Part shown: positions 30,127-38,271 of the stretch, in pieces | Numbering within the stretch: the stretch's first letter is position 1 | How the letters are laid out: each line of letters begins with the position of its first letter | Source of the DNA: Bacteroidales bacterium | Lineage (GTDB): Bacteria; Bacteroidota; Bacteroidia; Bacteroidales; UBA932 | Reading direction: 5' to 3' | Length of the DNA stretch: 64,000 nucleotides | NCBI GenBank assembly: GCA_017534745.1 | Contig: JAFXVX010000017.1 | Location: 62,001-126,000 of the forward strand | Notes under the pieces: generated by a model | The model's database searches: none | What the model saw: the letters and a program-made list of their open reading frames with translations, nothing else | Told to the model about the DNA's origin: nothing | Made by a program: the position numbers and the translations under genes

Positions 30127-30134
30127 CAAAGGTA
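30127..30134 (-). promoter_or_regulatory. -7 promoter motif of the sugar kinase gene
   Basis: TACCTTTG on the minus strand. It ends 4 bp from the ATG, which predicts a very short or absent 5' leader. Confidence 0.6.
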
Positions 30135-30171
30135 CTGCAAATTTTGCTATTTGCATCACTATTTATTGGGA

Positions 30172-30202
30172 TTTGAAGTGTGGGCGGAATTCCGTATTTT
30201 TG
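30172..30202 (+). promoter_or_regulatory. Promoter of the hemerythrin/LuxR regulator gene
   Basis: TTTG (30172-30175), 19 bp, then TATTTTTG (30195-30202), 6 bp before the ATG at 30209; again a near-leaderless arrangement. Confidence 0.65.
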
Positions 30203-30208
30203 TGCGAT

Positions 30209-31072
30209 ATGATTAGCGAACTCTCTCCTTCAATGAAAATGGCGGAACTCCTGGACAGGAATCCGTCCCTTCTTGGCGTATTTACCAGGATGGGGTTCAA
30301 CTTCGGCTACGGAGAAGCGACGGTGGCAGAAGTCTGCCGCGCCGCGGACACTGATCCGGAGACCTTCCTCCTGATCTGCAGGGTCTATTCCCAGGAGGGA
30401 TACAGGCCCTCGGCGGAAGAGTTGGAAAAGGCTGACCTGTCGGTCATAGTGAAATACCTCAGCCTATCCCACAGCCACTATATGGATGTGGCGCTGAAGG
30501 ACCTCGCCGCGAGCCTCGGACGGATGATAGTTCCCTGCTCGGACGAGACCCAGAGAGTCATCTGGAAGTTCTTCTCCGACTTCAAGGAGGAGCTCCGCAA
30601 GCACTTTGCCTACGAAGAGACAGAGGTATTCCCCAACGTCGGCAGCCCGGACACCGATCTTCCGGACGAGGACCATTCCGGCGTAGAGGAGACCCTCGAG
30701 GACCTCAAGAGCCTCGTAATGAGCCACCTCCCCGGCAACGCGGACCAGCAGGAGGCCTACAGATTTCTGTCTGCGATCACTTCTCTTCAGGACGACATCC
30801 GGAAGCACATCCTCCTCGAGGAATGTGCCCTTGAAGGCCGTCATGGAGACTCGGAGGAGGACAATGCACTCTCCCCGCGCGAGAAAGAGATCCTCGTCTG
30901 CGTCGCAAAGGGCATGATCAACAAGGAGATCGCCGACGCCCTCAACATCTCCATTCACACAGTCATCTCCCACCGCAAGAACATTACCCGCAAGACCGGC
31001 ATCAAGACCGTCGCCGGCCTGACCGTCTATGCCCTTCTGAACAACCTGTTGGATATTGGTTCCGTCGAGTGA
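30209..31072 (+). CDS. Hemerythrin-like sensor fused to a LuxR-type DNA-binding domain
   Basis: 287 residues from the ATG at 30209. Residues 1-65 resemble the N-terminal domain of the Ric/ScdA iron-centre repair proteins. Residues about 80-210 form a four-helix hemerythrin-like unit with spaced histidines (HSHYMD, RKHFAYEETEVFP, DEDHSG, RKHILLEE). The last 70 residues are a LuxR helix-turn-helix (LSPREKEILVCVAKGMINKEIADALNISIHTVISHRKNI). It probably senses oxygen, nitric oxide or iron state and regulates transcription. It is divergent from kdgK and overlaps psuK by 1 bp, so it may control either. Confidence 0.85.
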   Translation: MISELSPSMKMAELLDRNPSLLGVFTRMGFNFGYGEATVAEVCRAADTDPETFLLICRVYSQEGYRPSAEELEKADLSVIVKYLSLSHSHYMDVALKDLAASLGRMIVPCSDETQRVIWKFFSDFKEELRKHFAYEETEVFPNVGSPDTDLPDEDHSGVEETLEDLKSLVMSHLPGNADQQEAYRFLSAITSLQDDIRKHILLEECALEGRHGDSEEDNALSPREKEILVCVAKGMINKEIADALNISIHTVISHRKNITRKTGIKTVAGLTVYALLNNLLDIGSVE

Positions 31073-31923
31073 TGAAAATCTGTGTCATAGGCGGTGCTAA
31101 TGTAGATATTACCGCAACATCAGGAGGAGCTTTTCGACTCGGGGATTCGAACCCCGGGAGCGTGAGGGTGTCATGGGGCGGAGTCGGTAGGAATATCGCC
31201 CACAATCTTGCCCTGCTTGGGGATGATGTCGAGTTGCTGACGATTTTCGGCGGCGGGGTGTTCGGGCCGATTATCGCCGGGGCGTGCCGCGAGACGGGAA
31301 TCCGCATCGACCGCTGCGAAACTGCTTCTGAAGGCACACATTCATTTTTTGTCTCGATAAACAATGCCGACGGCGACCTTGTCGGTGGCGTGGCGGACAT
31401 GAACGCGACGGAAGGGATGACGCCGGAGTGGCTGGAGGAACGGTTCGAGGCTATTGCCGCGGCGGATGCGGTGGTGGCGGACGCCAACAGTTCGGCGTCG
31501 GCCCTCGCGTGGCTCATAGACAACTGCCCGAAGCCGCTGTATCTCGACGCCGTGTCTGTGGCAAAGGCCGGGCGCATCGCGGAAGCGCTGTCGCTGTCCG
31601 TGAAAAAGTCGTTCTTCGCTCTGAAGTGCAATGCGCTTGAGAATCAGGTGCTTTCTGGAGCACCCGGAGTTTATAGAAGATATGTCAGTGTCGGAGCTGA
31701 AGGGCTGCAGGTGTATCAGGACGGACGGCTCCACGAGTTCCCCGCACTCCCCTGCATAGTCAGGAACGTGACCGGCGGCGGGGATGCCCTTCTGGCTGGG
31801 ATAGTCCATGCCGGGCCGGCGGCGAGCGTCGAGGACAGCGCCCGGGCGGGCCTGCTCTGCGCCCGCTGCGCCGTGGAAAGCCCTTATGCCGTGAGTGAGG
31901 AAATAAGGAATTTGAATATATGA
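31072..31923 (+). CDS. psuK: Pseudouridine kinase (PfkB family)
   Basis: 283 residues, ATG at 31072 overlapping the upstream TGA. The N-terminal 'ICVIGGANVDITATSGGAFRLGDSNPG' and 'SWGGVGRNIAHNLALLG' are typical of PsuK, and NVTGGGDALLAG is the anion-hole/catalytic-Asp motif. It phosphorylates pseudouridine to its 5'-phosphate for the next gene's enzyme. An ATGA overlap with psuG (31920-31923) couples them, which is the strongest support for the substrate. Confidence 0.9.
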   Translation: MKICVIGGANVDITATSGGAFRLGDSNPGSVRVSWGGVGRNIAHNLALLGDDVELLTIFGGGVFGPIIAGACRETGIRIDRCETASEGTHSFFVSINNADGDLVGGVADMNATEGMTPEWLEERFEAIAAADAVVADANSSASALAWLIDNCPKPLYLDAVSVAKAGRIAEALSLSVKKSFFALKCNALENQVLSGAPGVYRRYVSVGAEGLQVYQDGRLHEFPALPCIVRNVTGGGDALLAGIVHAGPAASVEDSARAGLLCARCAVESPYAVSEEIRNLNI

Positions 31924-32837
31924 ACAAGTATCTGGATCTGTCGCCGGAAGTGGCGGAGGCATTGGCCGGCGGGAAGCCGGTCGTCGCCCTTGAATCGACG
32001 ATTATTTCCCACGGGATGCCGTATCCGCAGAATGTGGAGACCGCGCTGCTGGTGGAGAAGACTATCCGCGACGGCGGCGCCGTGCCCGCGACGATAGCCA
32101 TCATCGGCGGACGGCTCAAGGCGGGCCTCACCCCGGCCGAGATCGAATACCTCGGCAAGAAGGGGCGCGCGGTCGCCAAGGCTTCGAGGCGCGATCTGCC
32201 GGTGCTCGTCGCACGCGGCGATGACGGCGCCACTACAGTGACGACGACGATGATCATCGCGGCCCTCGCCGGCATCAAGGTGTTCGCCACCGGCGGCATC
32301 GGCGGCGTCCACCGCGGCGCGGAGACCACGATGGACATCTCAGCGGACCTCGAGGAGCTCGCGATGACCCCAGTCATGGTCATCTGCGCCGGCGCGAAGT
32401 CAATCCTGGACCTCGGCCTCACGCTCGAGTACCTCGAGACCAAAGGCGTCCCGGTCATCGGCTACGGCACCGAGGAGCTCCCCGCCTTCTACACCCGCAG
32501 GAGCGGCTTCAAGGTGGATTACAGGGTCGATACCCCGGAAGAGCTCGCCGCCGCCTTCCGCGCCAAGATGGAGATGGGCCTCCGCGGCGGCATGCTCGTC
32601 ACGAACCCCATCCCCGAGGAGTACTCTATGGATCCCGCGGTCATTAACGCCGCCATCGACGAGGCCGTCGCCGAATGCAACGCCCGCGGCATCAAGGGCA
32701 AGGACACCACCCCCTTCCTCCTCGCCCGCATCAAGGACATCACCGGCGGCGACTCCCTCTCCGCCAATATCCAGCTCGTCCTGAGCAACGCCCGCCTCGC
32801 AGCCGCTACGGCCGCCGCACTCCGAATACGGGTGTAA
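31920..32837 (+). CDS. psuG: Pseudouridine-5'-phosphate glycosidase
   Basis: Splits pseudouridine 5'-phosphate into uracil and ribose 5-phosphate, completing pseudouridine breakdown. The 305-residue protein has 'VVALESTIISHGMPYP', 'RGDDGATTVTTTM', 'FATGGIGGVHRGAE', 'VICAGAKSILD' and 'LVTNPIPEEYS', all family signatures. Full length compared with the usual roughly 300-310 residues. Third gene of the regulator-psuK-psuG run. Confidence 0.96.
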   Translation: MNKYLDLSPEVAEALAGGKPVVALESTIISHGMPYPQNVETALLVEKTIRDGGAVPATIAIIGGRLKAGLTPAEIEYLGKKGRAVAKASRRDLPVLVARGDDGATTVTTTMIIAALAGIKVFATGGIGGVHRGAETTMDISADLEELAMTPVMVICAGAKSILDLGLTLEYLETKGVPVIGYGTEELPAFYTRRSGFKVDYRVDTPEELAAAFRAKMEMGLRGGMLVTNPIPEEYSMDPAVINAAIDEAVAECNARGIKGKDTTPFLLARIKDITGGDSLSANIQLVLSNARLAAATAAALRIRV

Positions 32838-32910
32838 AAAAAATTTCAAAAAAATTTGGAAATATAAATTTTCCTCGTACCTTTGCGGTGTACTATTAAA
32901 CTAATACACT
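32836..32910 (+). promoter_or_regulatory. Promoter and GntR/YtrA-type operator of the TonB-dependent receptor gene
   Basis: TTTG (32855-32858), 19 bp, TACCTTTG (32878-32885), then GGTGTA (32887-32892), N12, TACACT (32905-32910), ending directly at the ATG. An A-tract element AAATTTGGAA overlaps the -33 box. The whole 75 bp is closely repeated at 60386-60461 in front of the ABC/GntR operon. Confidence 0.8.
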
Positions 32911-35424
32911 ATGAAGGCACAAGGAATTATAATAGCCACGGCGATGTTTTTCATCGCCACAGTGATGTCCAGCGCGGTTTTGGCGGCGGAGAGGCCGGCG
33001 CCATCGGTGATGGGAGACTGGAGGGGGAAGGTCGTGGATGAGAGCGGGGAGCCGGTGGCGTATGCGAACGTGGCGGTGCTGGCGAAGGCCGATTCGGCCG
33101 TGGTGTGCGGCACCGTGACGGAGGAGGACGGCACCTTTTATATAAGCACGCGCGAGACGGACGGCATTATGGTGGTCGCTATGCTGGGATACAAGACGCA
33201 GTACCTGCCGCTTGGGGAAAGCGCGGCTTCCTTGCAGGAAGCACCGGCAAAAAATGCCATCACCACAACAAAAAAAACGGCAGAGATAGAAGCAGCAGGC
33301 AATACGGCAGAAACAGAGGAGATGCTGATTACCCTGCAGGAGGATACGGCGATGCTGGAAGGGGCGGCGGTAGAGGCGACGATGCCGGTGACGAAGCTGA
33401 CCGGGGAGGGGATGCAGACGACGGTGCGCGGGTCGGTGCTGGAGAATGCAGGGTCGGCTAAAGACGTGCTCGCCAAGACCCCGGGAATGATTCAGGGGCA
33501 GGACGGGCTCGAAGTTATCGGTAAGGGCTCTCCCCTGGTGTACATCAACGGCCACAAGGTGACGGACAAAAGCGAGCTGGAGCGCCTGCAGAGCAACGAG
33601 ATACAGAGCGTCGAGGTCATCACGAACCCCGGGGCGCAGTATGACGCCACCGTGCGGAGCGTCGTCCGCATCAAGACCATCCGCCGCCAGGGCGACGGTT
33701 TCAGCTTCAGCCTGGACGCCTCCGACGAGCAGTCCCTCACCTGGAAGAAGGGCAACGACCCCTTCGGAGCCTTCAACGCCAACTATCGCACCGGCGGCGT
33801 CGATATCTTTGCCGGCGTCAACTACGGCCGCTACACACAGCAACAGATAAGCTACCTTGAGAAAGCAACCTTCGGCAACAATCTCTTTGAGGACAAGGGA
33901 GATCTCCTCTCTGAATTCATAGGCAACAATATCTATGGAAATGCCGGCGTCAACTGGCAGATTGCCGACGACCATTTCCTCGGAGGTAAAGTCGAGTGGG
34001 GACGGAAACTGAGCCAGAATAACAGGACTGTAGTCAATGACAACGTATTCGAAAACGGCGTGGAAATCGACCGCCTCACGACCATATCGGAAGACTCCAA
34101 CGGTTCCGCCAAGCCGTACAACATCGGCGCTAACGTCTATTACAACGGCCTTGTGAAGGGGAAATTCGGTATTGACATCAACTTCGACTACTACGGCTCG
34201 AAGGACGGCACGCGATCAGTCTCCGCCGAGACCAGTGAAATGACCCACGACGCCGCCATCGAAAGCAACAGCCGCGGCTCAAGCCAAATGTACGCCGCAA
34301 AGGCTGTCTTCTCCTACCCCATCTGGAAAGGCCAGCTGCAGTTCGGCACCGAAGAGACCTTTTCCCGCCGCACCGACAACTACACCATCGAAGGCATCGA
34401 ACTCCCCGCCAGCCAGGCGAAGGTCAGGGAAGACAACTACGCTGGATTCGCATCCTACGGCTGCGATATCCCGAAGTTCGGCCAGCTCAGCGCAGGCATC
34501 CGATACGAGTACATCCACTATTCCTACGAAGACGCCATAACGCCGGCGAACAACCTCCAACGAAACTACAGCAACTGGTTCCCCTCCGCGTCATATTCGA
34601 CAAGGATCAACGCCGGAAAAGCGGGGCCCATACAGCTAATGGTAAATTACTCCGCGAAAACGAAGCGCCCCGGCTACGCGAACCTCTCGAGCGCCATCCG
34701 CTACAACAGCCGTTACATCTGGCAGAGCGGAAACGCCCAGCTCCAGCCGGAGCGTTCCCACGACGTCAGCCTTATGGCCCTGTGGAAATTCATCACCCTG
34801 ACGGTCAACTACACCCGGACCGACAACGCCATTTTGGTCTGGTCAGCGCCCTACGGCGATGAAGGCGTGGTGCTCGTAAAGCCGGAGAACATCAAAACCC
34901 CCATGCGGAATATGGCGGTCTATCTCAACTTCAGGCCCACCATAGGCCCGTGGACTATGAACTACACCGTCGGAGTGCAGCCGCAGTGGCTCACGATCAA
35001 CGCCCCGGATCCCCGGGAGGAATCCGGAGTGCGCCAGACTAAATTCAACGGCAAACCGACATTCTTCGCCCAGCTTTTCGACACCTTCAAGGTGAAAGGC
35101 GGCTGGCAGTTCGAGGTCGGAGGGTCGCTGATGACAAAGGGGTACATGCAGAACCTCTACATGAAAAATGTCTATTTCAACCTCACGGCAGCCATCCAGA
35201 AGTCGTTCCTCAAGGATGGCTCCCTGGTGCTCAGGCTCGAAGGCCATGACCTCGCCCACACCGCCCACTTCGACATAGACACCGACTTCGGCAGCCACAC
35301 CATCAAGCAGAACAATATATTCAGCTCGCAGTGCATCAAGTTCTCCCTCCGCTACAACTTCAACACCGCCCAGAGCAAATACCGCGGCACCGGCGCCGGC
35401 GCCGACGAGAAGGCCAGGATGTAG
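32911..35424 (+). CDS. TonB-dependent outer-membrane receptor (CarboxypepD_reg-like plus plug and beta-barrel)
   Basis: 837 residues with a signal peptide (MKAQGIIIATAMFFIATVMSSAVLAAE). A carboxypeptidase-regulatory-like domain (about 35-110: 'GKVVDESGEPVAYANVAVL') is followed by a linker and a plug ('VLAKTPGMIQGQDGLEVIGKG', 'YINGHKVTDKSELERLQSNEIQSVEVITNPGAQYDA'). A long barrel of the OMP_b-brl_3 type completes the protein. No SusD partner is adjacent. The operator in its promoter suggests control by the GntR regulator encoded at 62142, so a role in envelope stress or export rather than glycan uptake is an inference. Confidence 0.88.
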   Translation: MKAQGIIIATAMFFIATVMSSAVLAAERPAPSVMGDWRGKVVDESGEPVAYANVAVLAKADSAVVCGTVTEEDGTFYISTRETDGIMVVAMLGYKTQYLPLGESAASLQEAPAKNAITTTKKTAEIEAAGNTAETEEMLITLQEDTAMLEGAAVEATMPVTKLTGEGMQTTVRGSVLENAGSAKDVLAKTPGMIQGQDGLEVIGKGSPLVYINGHKVTDKSELERLQSNEIQSVEVITNPGAQYDATVRSVVRIKTIRRQGDGFSFSLDASDEQSLTWKKGNDPFGAFNANYRTGGVDIFAGVNYGRYTQQQISYLEKATFGNNLFEDKGDLLSEFIGNNIYGNAGVNWQIADDHFLGGKVEWGRKLSQNNRTVVNDNVFENGVEIDRLTTISEDSNGSAKPYNIGANVYYNGLVKGKFGIDINFDYYGSKDGTRSVSAETSEMTHDAAIESNSRGSSQMYAAKAVFSYPIWKGQLQFGTEETFSRRTDNYTIEGIELPASQAKVREDNYAGFASYGCDIPKFGQLSAGIRYEYIHYSYEDAITPANNLQRNYSNWFPSASYSTRINAGKAGPIQLMVNYSAKTKRPGYANLSSAIRYNSRYIWQSGNAQLQPERSHDVSLMALWKFITLTVNYTRTDNAILVWSAPYGDEGVVLVKPENIKTPMRNMAVYLNFRPTIGPWTMNYTVGVQPQWLTINAPDPREESGVRQTKFNGKPTFFAQLFDTFKVKGGWQFEVGGSLMTKGYMQNLYMKNVYFNLTAAIQKSFLKDGSLVLRLEGHDLAHTAHFDIDTDFGSHTIKQNNIFSSQCIKFSLRYNFNTAQSKYRGTGAGADEKARM

Positions 35425-35427
35425 ACG

Positions 35428-38271
35428 CTACCACTGGACGGTCTCAGTGTAAGTATTCCCGAAAAGGTCTGTAGTGCGGACCTGGCCTCCCTTGCAGCCG
35501 GCGGAGGGCGTTACGGAGAAGAGGAAGGCGTTAGTCGACGGAGTGCAGTATTTGCGGGTCGTCTGGTCCTCAAGGGTGGCGAACAGGTCGTAATAGTCGG
35601 GATCGACGCCGGGGGTGGACTCCATCAGGGTCCAGTTGACGCCGTCCTCGCTCCACTCGGGCTGGCTCCAGCCCTCGGACCAGTTCCATATATTGGCCTT
35701 CACGACCTCCCCGTCGGTGCGGGAAGGAGGATAGACCTTCAGCTGGTAGTCCTTATCATGGCCTACGGCCTTGTAGTACCAATCGACCTTGTCGCCGCTA
35801 ACGTTCATAACCATGTAGCCCTGAGGCTCGCCGAGGGCGGCAATGGGCTGGTTGAAACGCAGGGCGCCCGTACAGCGGGCGACGCTGATGCACTGGATGT
35901 TCGCCGCGCCGTGCTTGGTGTCCTTGCCAAAGTGGCGGGCGTAGTCGTAGTAGAAATTCATGTGGTTATGGCCGTTCCAGGCATAGACCTCCTTGTAGGC
36001 GGAGAACAGCGCCAGGTACTCGTTGTAGTTGAGACTGTAGACGTTGTGGGATCCGTGGGGGGATGTGTTGGGGGTCTTGAACGGGTTGTGGTGGGTGCAG
36101 GTCATGATGACCTTGTCCTTCGGTACGAAGGCGAGGTCGGCCTTAGCCCAGGCGAGGGTCTCCTCATCAAGGCCGTAGTGATACTTGTCCTTCAGCGTGG
36201 CACGGTCGTAGAGTATGTCGTTCATGACCATATAATGGACATCTCCGAGGTCGAAGGAGTAGCGCGTCGGGCCGACGTAGGTCTCGTAATAGACATCGCC
36301 CTGGGCCGTCTCGAAGAGGGTCATCTGGTCGTAGTCGTGGTTGCCGATGACGTTGAAAGTCGGGCACTGGATCTTCGAGGCTACGTCCATGTAGTCGTCC
36401 CAGGCATACATCTCGTTATAGACGAGGTCGCCGAGGTTGATGGAATATACATCACCCTTGCATGAGGCACGGAAGGCCTCGGCGTCCGGGGCGACGGTGT
36501 CGTCCCAGCGCTCCATGGAGCCGTCCCAGCCGTAAGGCCGCACCTGAGGGTCGGCAATCATCATGACTGTGTAATCCTTCGCCGGATCCCTGAGCTCAAG
36601 CGCGAAATCCGCCGTAGCGGCCTCGGCGCCGTAAGGGATCCTGCGGAAGAACTGCGGGACGCCGTTCTTTGTCGGGATAACGACATTCGAAGGAAGGCTC
36701 AGATAGACAAACCGAACCTTGGACATATCGCTCTTCAAGGCATAAGCGCCGTCGGAGCCGGTCTTCACGCACTGAAGGCCGTCGGTCACGACGATGCCCT
36801 CGATGGGCTTCCCATCGGGGGTCGTCACCTTGCCGCTGAGGGTCGTGCCGTCGGGCAGGGGCTTTACGGCCGCGGCAAAATCCGCGGGCGCAGACCCTCC
36901 GGTCTTTACGCCCACCGCACTTCCTACGATCTCGCCCTTGCGCCCGGGGCAACTGACCTTCCCGTCGGAAGAGCAGTCATAGACGAAGGCGCGGAGGCCG
37001 GGAAGGGCCTCGGCGTAGCCTACGACTCCGCCGGCGTGGATAGCGTTGCGGTTGGAGGCGTCGTATTTATTGCCGCCGGCGCTGCAGGTCACGTTGCCGT
37101 GGTTCACGCAGCCGCGCACATAGGCGCCTGCAGTCTGGCTCTTGGGGCAGTAGATGTTGCCGGCGATGCCGCCCGCGGCGCTGCGCGCACGTGAGCTGAC
37201 ACCGTCGAAACGGATGTCTCCGTAGTTGAAGCAGCTGCGGATGTGGACCGGGCGGCCGATCCTGCCGGCGATGCCGCCGAGGTCTGACGGCTGCTCGCCG
37301 AGGGCCGTGACGGAGCCGTAGTTGTAGCAGTCAGCAATCACGAGGGACTCGTGGGGCATACCGATGATGCCGGCGACAGCGGCCCCGCACTCGCCCTTGG
37401 CCACGACAGGACCGTAGTTGTAACAGCGGATAATGGTCGCCTTGGTCTGGCCGGCGATGCCGCCGACTTTGGCCATGCCCTTCAGGGAGCCGTCTTCACC
37501 GGCGCGGATCTCGCCGGTCACGGCGCCACGGTTGGTGTTATATTTCATCGTGGTGCGGACCGGGAGGCCGGCGATGCCGCCGATATAGACCGCCATGAGG
37601 TTGGAGGAAACTTTCACCGGGCCTTCATTGGTGCAGTGGGCGACAACGCTGCAGGCCGTAGCCTTGCCGGCACCGACGCCCATAATACCACCAATCCCCA
37701 CATATACCTCCTCCTTGCCTGGCACCCCGGAGATGTCGGATGAGATCTCGCCGTAGTTGGCGCAGTTCACGATGGCGTAGCGGTTGAAGCCGACGAGGCC
37801 GCCGATGCCGGTCGCGGCGAGGGCGTAGGCGCATTTGTGGGTAACCTTGCCGTAGTTGACGCAGTCGCGCACCAGGCCGAAACTCTTGTCTGCGATGAAA
37901 CCGCAGTAGAACTCGTCGCCCTTGCTCGTCGCCGTGAGGGTGCAGGAGGCGTCAATCACTAGCGAGGTGACCTCGCCGTCCTTGGCGATTGTGCCGAAGA
38001 GGCCGCGGGTGGCCTTCCACCCCTTCAGGGAGTGGCCCTGGCCGTCGAAACGACCGGAGAAGGACGTGACCTGCGGCAGTTTTTTCGTCTTGGAGAGGTC
38101 GATGTCGGCCGTGAGCACGACGACAGAGTCGCCCCTGCACCACGGACTGAGACCCTTGCCCGCGTTGCAGGCTTCGATGAATTCCTGAAGGTCCTTGGCC
38201 GAACCGATGCCCTGCGCGAACGCACACGCGCACGAGAGCAGGAGGCCCAAAGTAATAAGTATCCTTTTCAT
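35428..38271 (-). CDS. Secreted GLUG-repeat protein fused to a calcineurin-like phosphoesterase
   Basis: 947 residues with signal MKRILITLGLLLSCACAFAQ. Residues about 20-460 form a right-handed-helix-like array of GLUG-type units (GGIAG.., GGLVGFN, 'NYGxVT' repeats). A small carboxypeptidase-regulatory-like domain follows ('LSGKVTTPDGKPIEGIVVTDGLQCVKT'). Then comes a metallophosphoesterase with DPQVRP, NLGDLVYNE, VIGNHDYDQ, CTHHNP and NGHNHMNF. A C-terminal beta domain ends 'LFGNTYTETVQW'. The metal-binding set is complete, with DxQ instead of DxH in the first motif. The N-terminal repeats may bind polymer or matrix. Last gene of the susC/susD run; starts with a 1-bp overlap. Confidence 0.85.
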   Translation of the reverse strand: MKRILITLGLLLSCACAFAQGIGSAKDLQEFIEACNAGKGLSPWCRGDSVVVLTADIDLSKTKKLPQVTSFSGRFDGQGHSLKGWKATRGLFGTIAKDGEVTSLVIDASCTLTATSKGDEFYCGFIADKSFGLVRDCVNYGKVTHKCAYALAATGIGGLVGFNRYAIVNCANYGEISSDISGVPGKEEVYVGIGGIMGVGAGKATACSVVAHCTNEGPVKVSSNLMAVYIGGIAGLPVRTTMKYNTNRGAVTGEIRAGEDGSLKGMAKVGGIAGQTKATIIRCYNYGPVVAKGECGAAVAGIIGMPHESLVIADCYNYGSVTALGEQPSDLGGIAGRIGRPVHIRSCFNYGDIRFDGVSSRARSAAGGIAGNIYCPKSQTAGAYVRGCVNHGNVTCSAGGNKYDASNRNAIHAGGVVGYAEALPGLRAFVYDCSSDGKVSCPGRKGEIVGSAVGVKTGGSAPADFAAAVKPLPDGTTLSGKVTTPDGKPIEGIVVTDGLQCVKTGSDGAYALKSDMSKVRFVYLSLPSNVVIPTKNGVPQFFRRIPYGAEAATADFALELRDPAKDYTVMMIADPQVRPYGWDGSMERWDDTVAPDAEAFRASCKGDVYSINLGDLVYNEMYAWDDYMDVASKIQCPTFNVIGNHDYDQMTLFETAQGDVYYETYVGPTRYSFDLGDVHYMVMNDILYDRATLKDKYHYGLDEETLAWAKADLAFVPKDKVIMTCTHHNPFKTPNTSPHGSHNVYSLNYNEYLALFSAYKEVYAWNGHNHMNFYYDYARHFGKDTKHGAANIQCISVARCTGALRFNQPIAALGEPQGYMVMNVSGDKVDWYYKAVGHDKDYQLKVYPPSRTDGEVVKANIWNWSEGWSQPEWSEDGVNWTLMESTPGVDPDYYDLFATLEDQTTRKYCTPSTNAFLFSVTPSAGCKGGQVRTTDLFGNTYTETVQW

